Below are positions 63,753 to 64,000 of a stretch of 64,000 bases of DNA, one piece after another. The notes beneath the pieces are model-generated. The model saw nothing but the letters and a program-made list of their open reading frames with translations, was not told where the DNA came from and did not search any database. The position numbers were made by a program, and so were the translations under genes. This DNA is from Niveibacterium sp. SC-1 (GTDB lineage: Bacteria > Pseudomonadota > Gammaproteobacteria > Burkholderiales > Rhodocyclaceae): contig NZ_CP151275.1 of NCBI RefSeq assembly GCF_038235435.1, positions 4,216,001-4,280,000 on the forward strand, written 5' to 3'. Numbering within the stretch: position 1 is the stretch's first letter; each line of letters starts with the position of its first letter.

Positions 63753-64000
63753 TCATGACAGGCGCGTCTGCGAGATCGCAAGCTTGGCACGCGCCACGGC
63801 GGCGGGCGACATCGAGAGCCTGCGCAGCCCCGCGGCGAGCAGGGCCGGAATCCGCTGCGGATTGCCGCCGGCCTCGCCGCAGAGGCTCAGCTCGATACCG
63901 CGCGCCGAGGCGGTCCGCGCGAGCATCTCGATGAGCCGCAGTACCGCGGGGAAGGCCGTCTCCGCGAGCTCGGCCACGCCGGCATTGTCGCGTGCGGCAG
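63753..64000 (-). CDS. PtsI-type phosphoenolpyruvate-protein phosphotransferase, C-terminal end
   Basis: Only the last 82 residues lie in the window. FPAVLRLIEMLARTASARGIELSLCGEAGGNPQRIP and LLAAGLRRLSMSPAAVARAKLAI match the C-terminal PEP-binding barrel of enzyme I, including the active-site Cys in LCGEAGG. In PTS-dependent dihydroxyacetone systems this domain often forms the C-terminus of a DhaM or multiphosphoryl-transfer fusion. The rest of the gene lies beyond the right edge, so the fusion state is unknown. Confidence 0.85.
   Translation of the reverse strand, partial: AARDNAGVAELAETAFPAVLRLIEMLARTASARGIELSLCGEAGGNPQRIPALLAAGLRRLSMSPAAVARAKLAISQTRLS

Overview
This is a 64 kb chromosomal window, roughly two thirds G+C, with dense operons and small gaps. 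Gene content points to a free-living Gram-negative betaproteobacterium, most likely of the Rhodocyclales type. The evidence is a kdsD-kdsC-lptC-lptA lipopolysaccharide block, a phasin gene (so polyhydroxyalkanoate storage), a ubiC-ubiA-ubiD quinone operon, osmoregulated periplasmic glucan genes, and several large PAS/GGDEF signalling proteins. The taxonomic placement is inference; no rRNA or tRNA gene was seen.

Layout. 1-2661: end of one type IV prepilin-like gene, a membrane class III adenylate cyclase, and a second prepilin-like gene. 2674-7375: a CPA2 cation/proton antiporter divergent from kdsD-kdsC-lptC-lptA. 7376-8345: a phasin gene with a strong sigma70-type promoter, flanking TTGC/GCAA palindromes and a good terminator. 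8368-10299: a CinA/MoaB-like protein and a GT9-like glycosyltransferase. 10310-13328: ubiD, ubiA, ubiC. 13431-14716: a DiaA/GmhA-like SIS protein and a BON-domain lipoprotein. 14743-15574: Fur-box-controlled bfd-bfr. 15603-16657: a complete IS481-family element with a 6 bp target duplication. 16653-18662: a PhyH-like dioxygenase and a divergent AraC regulator. 18675-21381: a LapA-like protein and uvrD. 21479-27107: a histidine kinase, a response regulator and a REC-REC-PAS-PAS-GGDEF-EAL protein. 27232-28769: a UPF0303 protein and a Gfo/Idh/MocA oxidoreductase. 28970-33173: leuS, lptE, holA. 33211-35092: two split-barrel proteins, the second fused to GAF and a winged-helix-like domain. 35151-37126: orphan E1 beta/alpha dehydrogenase genes. 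37378-40971: a lipoprotein pullulanase. 41343-42461: two small proteins. 42640-48911: opgG-opgH-opgD-DUF481. 49410-50732: an HdeD-like membrane protein fused to a predicted permuted papain-like domain. 50913-52882: a histidine-rich PadR regulator and an MFS exporter. 52933-54342: an amino-acid permease. 55074-59519: a 1481-residue diguanylate cyclase with ten tandem PAS repeats. 59636-61467: an SDR enzyme and a divergent LysR regulator. 61669-62244: a class II glutamine amidotransferase. 62265-64000: dhaK, a helix-turn-helix regulator and the end of a PtsI-type gene.

How it fits together. Much of the window serves the cell envelope: Kdo and Lpt functions, LptE, BON lipoprotein, glucans, a DUF481 outer-membrane protein and a secreted pullulanase. 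A second theme is second-messenger signalling: one cAMP cyclase, one GGDEF-EAL protein wired to a kinase, and one ten-PAS GGDEF protein. The most unusual items are the ten-PAS array, the HdeD/papain-like fusion, the split-barrel-GAF-winged-helix protein, and the IS481 copy that supplies its own and its neighbour's stop codon through the duplicated target. No CRISPR array, prophage or defence island was seen.
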